Shown piece by piece: positions 26,301 through 38,300 of a DNA stretch of 64,000 nt. Where the stretch lies: positions 534,501 to 598,500 of the forward strand of contig JBBBDQ010000309.1 of NCBI GenBank assembly GCA_037127315.1, read 5' to 3'. Under the pieces are notes generated by a model, which had not been told where the DNA came from, made no database searches, and worked only from the letters and a program-made list of their open reading frames with translations. Both the position numbers and the translations under genes were made by a program. The stretch's first letter is position 1, and every line of letters starts with the position of its first letter. The DNA is from Ascarosepion bandense. Its lineage: Eukaryota > Mollusca > Cephalopoda > Sepiida > Sepiidae.

Positions 26301-29300
26301 TCAAGAGGGTGGCTGCTGGAAGATTCTATGCCAGGCAATAGGACTCTGCACCACACATGCAGGAGAACTCAGTCATGGTTGTCAGAGAATTTCTGTAACC
26401 ACATCATCTCTTATATCTGGCCACTTGTAGTATTTAAACATGGAAACTGGAGCAACGCTTCACTCAGGACTCTGTTTCCTGCACACCATAAACAACAGTA
26501 TTCTTACTCTCTCTCTCTTTTTCTCTGGAATACTCTTCACAAGTACCAAAAACTTTAATTTATTATATAATAATACAATTATGGCACAAGACTGAAAGGG
26601 GTGGGGAAGACTGATCATTATTTTCTATCCTAGTCTTAGTTAATCTGTTTCATGACCTAAACAATTACAATTTTGTCCATTTATCATGAGAACCCATCCA
26701 TCATCTTCCAATCCAACAGACACCATAATACCACATATTAACCAGGGATCTAATAAAACATGCATGATGTAAAAATTTGATGTGAAAATGAGTGAAGAAG
26801 GAGATGAACCCAAAAACAAACAAAATAAAACAAAACATTCAAAACAAAAAGAAACAAATGTTAGTAAGACCCATCCATCCCACAAAAATAAGAGTGGCTG
26901 CTGTATTCCACCACTCTGCAGAATCAAGAAGCACACTCACTAAGGAAAAGGGAAAGAAAAAATTAAATATTGGGAAGGGAAGATCAAAATCCTGTCAAGA
27001 TAAGAAGGAGGCCAGAAAAAAATGGAAAGATTGGGATTTTTAATGTGGATCATAACAAAAAAGAATGCCGGGCACAGGCAGAGAACAACGCTTTTTCACA
27101 TTAACTAAGAAAACAAAATGTGTCTAACTTAACCAGAGGAGGATTCACAGAAAGCTACTATGTTGTGTCAAAGAAAACTTCAAAAAAGAAATTGAGGCTG
27201 GCTCCATTTATGCACACCAGGCTTACCACCTTTACCCACCTTTTGCTGTTGATATCAAACACTATCAGATCTAATCTTCATCCTAAAATGATACTTAAAG
27301 AATCTGATCAGATCCTGACAAGAATAACAATCATACTTCAGGTAGTCCATATCACCATTCTTGCTACAGCTCGCAAGGGTGAAAAACACCATTCATTTCC
27401 CACCAGTATTAGTGCTTCGGGGCAACCCATTGTCCAACATGTATGCAAAATCAATGGGCACAAGCTGTTCAGGAGCAATGCGAGTCATCAACTCACTGAC
27501 ATAATCCTAGAAGGGGTGCACCTGAAGACAATGGTAGAAGGCATGCAAAGCCATTTCTTCTAGGCTACGATCACACTGATGGCAATGAAGAAAATCCGCC
27601 CAGACCCATCTGAAAATCCTGCCACTGAGAAATAGCACATTCTGAATCAATTGCCAGGTAAGCAAAAACTCTCGGTTATTGAGGTAATTCACTGCTGGCA
27701 CCAAGACCAAAAAGAGCGCAACTCGGTTGCCGACATGCCAAGCCACCCACAAAGAGGATCCTCAAATTTGTTCCAGCTAACACAGAAACCAGAACAACAC
27801 TTTGCTCAGGACTCCGTTTCCTGCACACCATAAATAACAGTACTCTTACTCTCACTCTGTCTTTTCTTATGGAACATGGGTATAGCCTTCACAAGTCCCA
27901 AAAGCCAACTGCTTTGAAACCAAAAGTCAGCTCTTTTTATCCTTCCTCAGTCTCAGGCAAGAAACTGAGGTCACTTGCTTGTGTTAGCCTTGTTCTCGCC
28001 AATAACGCATATGCTGTGTCATTTTAATATTGATTTGCCAAAGTTCACCGCACAGGTCTATGATGTCTACAAGCACATGTACAAACAATTTGCCTTCTGT
28101 TGTTTCAGCAAGGTAAGTCTCTGCCACACTCCCCCCCAATTTCATCATCACAAATAATGCACTCTAGAATGAGTCTCTTCTAACGAGTGCTTCTTCAAAG
28201 GGGAACAACACAAGCTTTTTCCTCAGATAAATTGTCATCTTTAGTTTCACTGAGCATGTCGGCGTCCACTGACAGACTACTGATGTCAGAGCCATCATTT
28301 CGTGTCACTTTCATCGCTCAACAATGGATATGACCCTGAAAATAGCTGCAGGTCTTTAACATGGCAAGGTATGCCATCAATCCACACAGACTGCAGACTG
28401 ACAAATTCAATTATGTGCCTGGTCCTGAACTTGTTGTACATTTGCTGTGTGGAGACTTAACCCAGATGATGTCACCTTCTTCATACCCCCCTGCAGTCAT
28501 CTGTAGTTCAGGTGGGGAATTGACTTCAATGCCTTTTACTCAGACGTGGTACAGCCAGTGCCATGGAAGGCGGGATGTCATTCTTGACATTATATCAATA
28601 AACCACCTCCAACATGGAACAATCTTTCCTGACTGCGATGGTCTTAATACTTCTGTGGCTGCAGTCTACAGTTGCATTCCTGGCCAGTGAACTTATGCAC
28701 CGGAAACTCAACCACACCCCCTAGCTGCTTGCAAACTTCTTGAAGTGCCTGCAATGAAGGCAGGGTCATTTTCAGTTAATATTTTGGTTGGTGGGCCTCA
28801 TTCAAAGAAAATCATCTTCAACTGGTGAACAACACTAGTTGCATCTTGCCAACACAATAGCCACCACATTGCAAACCTGGAGGAACTGCAATCGATAAGC
28901 ATTAGAAAATGCCTGTAATTGTAATTAGTTATGCCCATCTAGTAGGCCATTTACTCCAGTTGTTCTCCAAACCAAGTTTTCCTTTCTTCCAATGAACTAG
29001 TGCCGAATCTATTGACTGGCAGGCCTCGCAGGCTTTGACAACCAATCTTATGATTTCCTTAGACACCAGCAGGTTAATTGATCTAGCAAAATACATCTAT
29101 TTTGTTAGATGTCTATTTTTGTAGGATGTCTACTTTGTTGGTAGACATCAGCCACCTGATTCCCATTCAGTCAGTTCCCCATTGCAGTACACTTTCGCAG
29201 TACCAATCTCCTCCCTCCTTGTGTAGATCCAACCACCTTTGTGGCACTCTGGTGAGGTAATATGAGCAGTTTTCACAGGATTTTACTAGTGTTACATCTA

Positions 29301-32300
29301 TGGTCAATCCATACTCTTCCACTAATACCTGCAGTGTCCCCAAGCACCATCTCAATAGCAATTCACCAGCTGCCTTTGTTTTTCACATGTTCCTTCCCAG
29401 TCAGGTGTCTGATATCCACCAGTGCACACATGCTGAATCAGTGACCAAATGCAACACTGTTGCCTGCCATTGAAGAGAAAGATTGATGCCTCTAGTTCAG
29501 CGAGATTGATATGCCTGGTATCATTGGCCAGATACAATTAACAAGCATCTTCAACGATGCTTCCCCTTGCTACTAATGTTACTCCTGTGGCTACACAATT
29601 TTCATCTACCCAGACCTTTATCTCATTGCCATCCATACACCAATCTCCTCTAACCAGGTCCATTTCACATACTCTGGTCATTGTTTCCAAAGGCATGCAA
29701 CATAGATTGGCATATCTGACCTCATTATCCCATCTCTTGGTTACTGCACTTGCTCGGCACTTGATGAATGCAGTTGCGATGCTAAGCCAGCCACACACAA
29801 GGAAATGACCTATAAGTTTCTTGCAAAATGAAAATATATGTTGATGAGTCACCACATTAAGACCTTCCAGAATCTGGCCTCCCTGCTTCCATCAAAGTGT
29901 GCCATTCTCTCCCCACACCTGCAGACCAAGGACCCTAGTTCTGTCTCTCAACCATTCTGGGTTTTTTAATCTAAAAACTGCTGTCACACATGTGTTGCAA
30001 AAACCAGGCTCTCATTGATGAAAATGTCATCAACGTAAGTCGACGTCGCACTGTTGATTGCACAATTTTGGTTGCCGACATAATCCTAGAAGGGGTGCAC
30101 CTGAAGACAATGGTAGAAGGCATGCAAAGCCATTTCTTCTAGGCTACGATCACACTGATGACAATGAAGAAAATCCGCCCAGACCCATCTGAAAATCCTG
30201 TCACTGAGAAATAGCACATTCTGAATCAATTGCCAGGTAAGCGAAAACTCTGGGTTGTTGAGGTAATTCGCTGCTGGCACCAAGACCAAAAAGAGCGCAA
30301 CTCGGTTGCCGACATGCCAAGCCACCCACAAAGAGGATCCTCAACAGCTCCTTTTCAATGTGGATTTGTAGGTAAACATTTCGCAGATCCAAAAGCTACA
30401 CATCAACTCCTTGTTGCCACCACTCTCTATGTTTTGTACGCACATTTTCGCATCAACTGTGAATGTCTCCACAAATTTGTTTAATTCTCGATACTTGAGT
30501 ACTAGCCAGACCTTTTGATTGTGCACTTGCACAACTGCCATCAAGGGAATCAGATTCTTTGGTGGACCAAGTTCCTCCTCAGGACAAACACCTGTTATGG
30601 TACTATAGTAAGAGTTCTTCCTTATGTACCTCCTAGGCATGGTCGGGCAAAGCGTAGTCTTGTACAATATTCATCAACTCACTGACCACTCGCCCATTTC
30701 CATGATGCAGTCCACACATTTTGGCTCTGATTGAATGTCACACTGAAATCAGGCTCATCAATTGAAATGGCAGTGCATCCATTCAAATCTCCAAAAATGT
30801 GCTTCACCTCCTAGCTCTTTGATTGCATCAATCCCAAGAAGAAGGTCAAAACACAAAAATTGTCAATTCACAACTAGGAACTCAACATTCTCAGACTCAA
30901 CGTGCCCAACTCCCAACTTTATTCTGCCATACCTCCAGCACTTAAAAATTCTTCTATCTGCTGTCAGTACTCCCACTTCCTTTTGTCTCCAATAACGACA
31001 CACAGCTTTGCTCACCAGCATCTGTGAACACTTGGAATCTACTAGAGCTGTGCACTCTCTTCATTTGCAAATACTTTTATGGCAGGCAATTTCTTGGTTT
31101 TCACTTGCTAATGGAGAAGACTGGCACTGACATCTCATCCCTCTGGGCATTTCCCTTGCACTCTGATGACATTTGCCCAAGTGCACCTAAAACATCAGTA
31201 AGACTTCCACACTCAACAGTATGACATCACTTGGTGATTTTGTATAAAATCCTTCAAAGCACTTGTAGCAAATGTATATCTTACTGTGTGAATCAACAGG
31301 GAGTGCCTTTGTATCTGAATGTGTTTGGCCAATGGATGCAGTGACTGATTACCTGCTGCTTTTGTCATCAGTCATGATGGCTCGTGCTCAGGTCAGAAGC
31401 TGCTCCACAGTCATGGTCTCCATCCAGGACAAGGCACGAAGAAGTTGCCTAACATGTTGTGGCAACCCTGAAATAAACGCACACATCATCCATCATTTGG
31501 GCAATGATCCCTTAACCAGCTAAGCGATACAATTCAGCCAAAAACTCATCCACTATATCACCCAGGTGAAGTCGCTAAGACACAAATTGATCATATACAT
31601 TGAATGCATTTGTTGCATAAGCAGTCATGAGGGCTTGTTTAACCTGCTCCATGTCTGCTATCTGCTCCTTACCAAGCTGCTTGTATACAGCAAAAGCACC
31701 GCGTCAGAGTTGTAATGGTAGAACACACTCAACCTTGTCCATAGTACAGAGTTTGCAGACCAACTCTATGTTTTCTATCCCCTCAACGATTAGCATATCA
31801 GTTACAGTACCACTGAATTCTGGAATCACCTGGACATTAAAGGCCTTGCCATCCATGATCATAAGTGTGATATGTACCAAAATAGCTTGTAGTATTTAAA
31901 CAAAGAGTAGGTGGTGGGAAAATAAATATCCATATGAATTTGTTCCCACTAACAGCTAATGCAGAAACCAGAACAACGCTTCGCTCAAGACTGTTTCCTG
32001 TACACCATAAACAAAAGTACTCTCACTCTCTCTTTTTCTCTTGAACATGGATATAGCCTTCATGAGTCCCAAAAATCAACTGCCTTGAAACCAAAGGCAG
32101 CTCTTTTTATCCTTCCTCGGTCTCAGCCATAAACTGAGATCTTTTGCTTTTGTTAGCCTTGTTCACATTGATAACGCATGCACTGTGTCATTTCAACATT
32201 GATTTACCAAAGGTCTATGATGTCTACAAGCACATGTACAAACAATTCACCTTCTCTTGCTTTGGCAAGGTAAAACTACAACCCCTTGATTACTATGTGT

Positions 32301-35300
32301 AGGATGCAGTTAAGCGAGAGACCAACAAAACTCTTAATACCAAAGATGAACTGAAGGAAAAGATTATGGCAGCATTCACCAACTCTCACAAAATAAAAAC
32401 ATCAAGAAAAAGTTGCAAGAGATTCTGAAGTCATTTGGAGGCCAATGGCAATTTTATTGAAAAAATTTGCCCTTTAGTATTTAAAAATATTTTTGCATAA
32501 TTTTGGTAAATATATGTTAAAGTGAGATGTCAGTATAATTTTTACTTTTGCATAATTCAGACAACAATTTATCCATGTATATGTTTAATGTAATTGACCA
32601 TCTACTTTTTATTCCTGTGAGTGGTTGTTGTAGGGGCCCTAGTACACTAGTTTGCTCAGGGGCCCATAATACTGTTAAGATGACCCTGCTAGTCAGGAAA
32701 CAATAATAGAGCACTTAGAGGGAATCAAATTTAATAATAATAGTTTACACAATTAGCTTTCAACAACTGATCTCTGACAAGCAATCCATTTATTAAGCCT
32801 TACCTAGTCTGGCATAAAACCAAAGTGAAACTCACTAACCAGTGAGTTTCACTATGCAAAATCACTGCACATTTTGAATATACTTAAAAGTGTAACTTTC
32901 TTGCACTTGAATTTCTAAAGCTTTTAGAGATTTTGGCACCAACAAATGTCAAGTAAATACAGATTAAATAATGCATCACTTAAGGGCCTTTCCATTTATA
33001 CTGTTTAGAAGTTTTCCATTGTTCAACTTTCTATATTAATATGAGTTAGTGTTCACATTTTATAACACTATTGATACTCTTTTATAAATGATTAAAAGAT
33101 TTAAATATAAGCAAAATAAGTTTTCAAATTTGATATCAGTAATAAAAACAATGTAAATGAATATATTGTTTAATAAATAATATATTCGACTAACAATAGT
33201 TTAACATCACTTTTTACTTCAAATTTACTAGGCACTTGAGATTCTCTCAAACACTATACAACTTAAATAATTTTCCTTATATACAATCCTGGAAGTGATT
33301 TATATGTAGTATATATCAGAGGTGGTATCACATTAATAATTATCCAAGAAAAGGTTGACATGAAAATTTTTAACTAGGCTGTTTTTGTTTACAAGTTATT
33401 AAAAATGAGCAAGATGCTTCTTTAAGTATTTTTACTGCATACTGGTAGTTTTACAAGTTAAGAAGAGTGTATCAATCTTTGTAAACAAAACAATAACTCG
33501 GTACAATGTGAGACTGATCTAACAAATAGAATAATTTTAAGAAGCAAGGATTATAAGAAAAACTATAAAACATAATGAAAATACTAAACAGAATTTAATG
33601 AGACTGTAAGAATTGTTATTGTGATATTTATTTTAGTTGGTCTACTGAAATTGTTAATCTGGCAAGGTTTTGGAATTACATGTGCTAAATGTTGGTGGTG
33701 TACCTAATCTAACAACTTCATTGAAAACTGATAAACCTATAAAAGATCACAAGATTAAAAAAAATAACAATCATCATTTTTTTACATTCTTCAGGCCCAA
33801 TTTTAAATAAGCTAGGTGAAATCTAAAAGCTAGGTGAAATCTAAAATTCTTTAGAGGTCATTTAAATTCTCACTGTTATCCAATTACAAAATTCAAATGC
33901 TCTAAAATAATGATTATTTGCTAATTTGTGGTACATAAATATTCAAAGATCTGCTATTGAAAGAAGGTATTAACAATGAAGTGACATCTTACTACTTACT
34001 TTTAATTTATTTTTTAAAGTGTTGTTCTCTGTTTTCAGAATCTCCACAGATTTTGGAATATTTTCTGACTCACCAATGTATATCTTTAGTTGTGCTATTT
34101 GCTTGCATTGATTTTCAGACTCAGTAGTCTTCAAACTGAAATGATGACAAAAGGATACGTTGATCAGGTAACCTAAAAAGTTCATTGTCTTTATCATTAG
34201 ATGGATTAGGAGCATTAATTTTCATTAATTTAATTCAGAAAGATTCCTTTTATTTTTGTTTTATTAATTCAAACATTGAAGAATGGAAGAAAATAACATC
34301 ATGCTTTCTATTTTAAGAAAGGTCAAAATTTAGCTCATGCAAAACATACATCCAGTTTATGGAGAAAGAAGTGGAGATGATTGAATGTGTGAAACTGTTC
34401 TGTTTTTTAAGATGCTGAAGTAAATAATTTACAAGAGACAGAAAGGTATACAAAATGAATCACTACTAAACAGACCAAAAACTGATCTTCAGATAAATAA
34501 AGTGAAGCTGTGTATATAGTGCAATTAGAAGTCTCCTTTACTATGAGCTCTCTAAGGAGTAGCAAATACTTGTTTTGAACAAGTACTCTTCCAGTTAGAC
34601 TAACTGAAGACTACAATCAACAAAAATGCATTCCCAGAATTGGTTAACAGAAAATATTAATTAAGTTAATATTTCATGAGGTAACACTAAACTGCATGTT
34701 TCTTGACTATGCTAAAATTGTTATAGCTTTATTAGGAAGTTTTCACTCATATGCATCAGATATAAATTCTTTACATAATTCTCTTACTGAAAATTCCCTT
34801 GAAGACTGGAAAATAACTTTTCATTTGATTGAGACTTGACTTTCATAAATGCTCTTGCTTGGACTGCAAATTCTCTAAAATCCTTTTGTACTTTTGGTAT
34901 TGAGTAGCAAGACTATGGTAATTTTCCAGTTATCCTCCACACATGTACTACTACTTGTAGAAACCAATATAATGCTCACAGAATAGTTGCTTGTTCCAAA
35001 CAGATTATCTCCTATTGGTTTGTGTTGTGTTAAGAATTTAAATGAATGGCCTAGTAGATATAAGTATTAATTAAGTACATGCAGTTACATGGTGGTCATG
35101 AGTTCAATCCTTGGATCAAGCAGTAAAAGTCATAAACAAAAGCAGTATCAAGATTAACTGGGGATTAAATGATATGATATCCTCCAGCATAAAAATAGAA
35201 AAGAACAATCCTTCCTTGTAGATTGAATAAAAGATTACATACATGTCAATACACCATAAAATCAATGTCTTTGAAAAGATTCACTAACATTCCAAGAATT

Positions 35301-38300
35301 TTTTGGACAATGGAACTCCTCCTCCTTTATGTTACCATAACATTTCAGCTGCCTTCTTCATAGTAACAAAATTGTTAATGGGTTATAATAATATCATATT
35401 TCAGATAAATAATATCTCATTGTAGTCACCAATATAATGGGAGAGAGCTATGGAAGAAAGGTTTATCCTCCCATTAAATTTCCTCTATTATGGGCATTAT
35501 TATATCCATGATATAATAACACTATATGACTGAAAGGAAAAGGAATGGCAAACATGCTTTGTTCTCAGAAAGAATTTTATGCCAATAAGACATACACAAA
35601 ATTATATACACATATTTACATATGTCCCATCGAGAGAAAACTATGACATATATCTACACAGCAAGCAGAATGAAAATATAGGGTCTTACATATAATATGG
35701 AGATTCTTCTGTGTTTATACAGAAGCCATGTTTAGGACTCCATGTTCAAGCAGTCTGGATTCATTCACTATGTCCCAAGTGAGGACATATTTCACAAAAA
35801 GGAAATGATGAGTCTGATGGTTTTCTCAAATTGTGGACTGCAAGCTAGAGATAGTTTTTTGCTATATCTGAGTAAGATATAGAAAAAAAAGGAAACTGGC
35901 ACAGTGTGTTTATTAATAAATCTGCCTCCCCTAACATGTGCTAGAGGAAGCAAATTTAACGCCAAGGTGGGCAAGCTGAGGCTAAATCTACTCAGTTTGG
36001 CTTTTGTATATCGAATAAATGACTGCCATTTCTTGTCACTGTATGAAGTAACATCATTAAGCAACCATCATGTGACACCCATGACTTCATTTCCACTAAA
36101 GGGAGGTGATTGAATTTTGTATTATGATTAGAATATGCCAACAAGATAGGTTTGTTATGAGATACACCAATGATACCATTCAGAGTTATATATTAAATGG
36201 TATAATTTGTATGTTAAAATGAATCCACCAGTTTGTTAATCCCTTTTTATTTTATAATATTAACCCATTTTTTTCCTTTATAAATTACACACAGAGTAGA
36301 GAATGGATCAATTAACATACTATGGTAGCAATATAAACAGTAGCACAAAATTAGAATTTGATTGTCTGAACAAAGCTTAGAATCATAAAATCACATTTCT
36401 AATTAGGACTTTAGGTGTGTAATTATAAGAATCCACTTTAAAATGTTCAGAATCATAAATTTAATTGTAAAATTTGTTTATTATATTAGTTATTATAGTC
36501 AATGTGATCAATGTGCTACAAGATTAGATTCACAGTCAGAAATTTGAATAATTAAATAAAATCTGAGAATTTTGTTCCTAATTTTTTTTGAACACTAAAT
36601 AACTAGTATATATTAAGAGTTATTTTATTAGTTCATTCAGAAAGTTTGTGACATACATAAAGTAAATAAAGGATGACTCCTTACTTAAGTTCTTGCTGAA
36701 GTTGATGTATTTGATATTCAGATTTCTTTTTCAAATCATCCAATTTATCTTGAAGCCCTTCTTCTTTTGCTCTGAATGTGTTCTTCAGCTGATCTACTTC
36801 TTTCTGCAGGTGCCCTCTTTGATTCTGAAGAATTTCAACTTCAGACTGATGATCCTGACTCAAAACAGCAAGCTTTAAAGAAAAAGTAAAGTATTGGCTT
36901 TTAATCTTTAAATATAACATTAAGCTAGGGATACTTTCATAAGTAAGATAGTGGAAATTCTATATAAAGTAGGGAACATCTAGAACAATACTCCAAAAAG
37001 AACTAGAAAAAGTCATGCTATAAATTACAGTGGAAATTAAACCCAGTTTTCTCAAAACATTGGAATAATAAGTGCAAAAATATTTATGCATTATAGATTA
37101 TAATCATTTATATAATGTCTAAGAAAAATTCTGCTGAAGGATTGTCTGAAAATCCAAACAATAAAACATGGAACTGATGGAAAACATTGTGGTTAGGAAG
37201 TTAAATTTAAACTTCCTAACCACAATGTTTTCCATCAGTTTCCATCACCTTTATTAATTAGAAAAATTAATGAAAATAAGAGGAAAAATAAAAATTAAAA
37301 TATTTTTTAGCATTTAATAGGTACAATTTGAATACTGGGAAATTAAGATATGTATTAGCTGGTCAAAAGTTTAAGACAATACCAAACATAAGTACTAAAC
37401 AGAATAGAAAATGCCCAACAAGACATCTCATTAGTTAGTTGCACAGCCATTATTGTGAATAACTTCAATAATTCACTTTGACATGGTCAATATATGTGTC
37501 TGCAAATGGCTGACTGAAATGTGTGGTGAACAAGAAAATCCCCTATCCCAAAACAGAGTTTGTGTCCTGTGCACAGTTTGCCAATAAAAAATCCTAGATA
37601 ATTACTGCCTCATATATGGTGATTTTTTTATCCTCCTCAACTCTCCTGACCAACTGAAAAATTTACCTACTCAAAAAAAGTTGTTGCTTTTCTTGACAAG
37701 GATGGTGTATTTTTTGGTTTGTGAGCAAGAATGAGTTTGCTGTGTTAGAATCTGTGAGTTGGATTTTTTTTTACCTTATTTTATTTTTCCTCTTTGACAT
37801 TTGATTTTTGATTTCTATACTACACATTTTTCCTGCCTTTTGGTTTTTGGACTTTTTCACCACCATTTTTCTTTTGGAAGTTTAACAGATTCAAAATGTT
37901 ATTTCATGTGATGAAAGAAGGCTTCACTAAGATCATGCAGTTTGGAATTGCTGTTCATTTCTATGTGACACGATAACTAGGCATATATGTATTTTATTAT
38001 AATAGAATAAAATAGAAAATAGATTAGAATAGAAAATAGTTTAAAAACATATTTAACAAAAGTGAAAAAGAAGAGGAAAAAATAAATAAATAAACGCTTT
38101 TTCTTTTATGAGGAAAATTGTGGAAGAGACAAGAGTATCCGATTACTGTTTTAAATCCTGCCACTCTTCCCGCTAAATATTTGACTCAGTGATTTAATGT
38201 GATAAAAGATAAAGTTCAGGAAATAGGTTTTTTTGAATGACCAGGTCAAAGGCTGTCTTTTAGTGTATCTTGACCACACATTAAGAATTTTCTGGCGGAA

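Larger units (their letters stand above)
28129..31929 (-). mobile_element. Ty3/Gypsy-like LTR retrotransposon body, degenerate
   Basis: Minus-strand order: gag-like segment (about 31,870-31,400: MDGKAFNVQVIPEFSGTV, GAFAVYKQLGKEQ, RLHLGDIVDEFLAELYRL), RT (30,667-30,020: GPPKNLIPLMAVVQVHN, YRELNKFVETFTVDA, DLRNVYLQIHIEKEL, then YVDDIFINES), RNase H (29,855-29,167: GHFLVCGWL, GDWCMDGNEIKVWVDEN, HINLAELEA, RVPQRWLDL). Many stops. A 266 bp Tx1 fragment replaces part of the RT at 30,078-30,343. Confidence 0.8.

Noticed and set aside
27120..27563. 147-codon plus-strand ORF
   Set aside because: It lies antisense to the Tx1 LINE 3' fragment and has no motif.
35792..36064. 90-codon minus-strand ORF in an intron
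   Set aside because: No helical or domain pattern, no splice phase match to the host gene.
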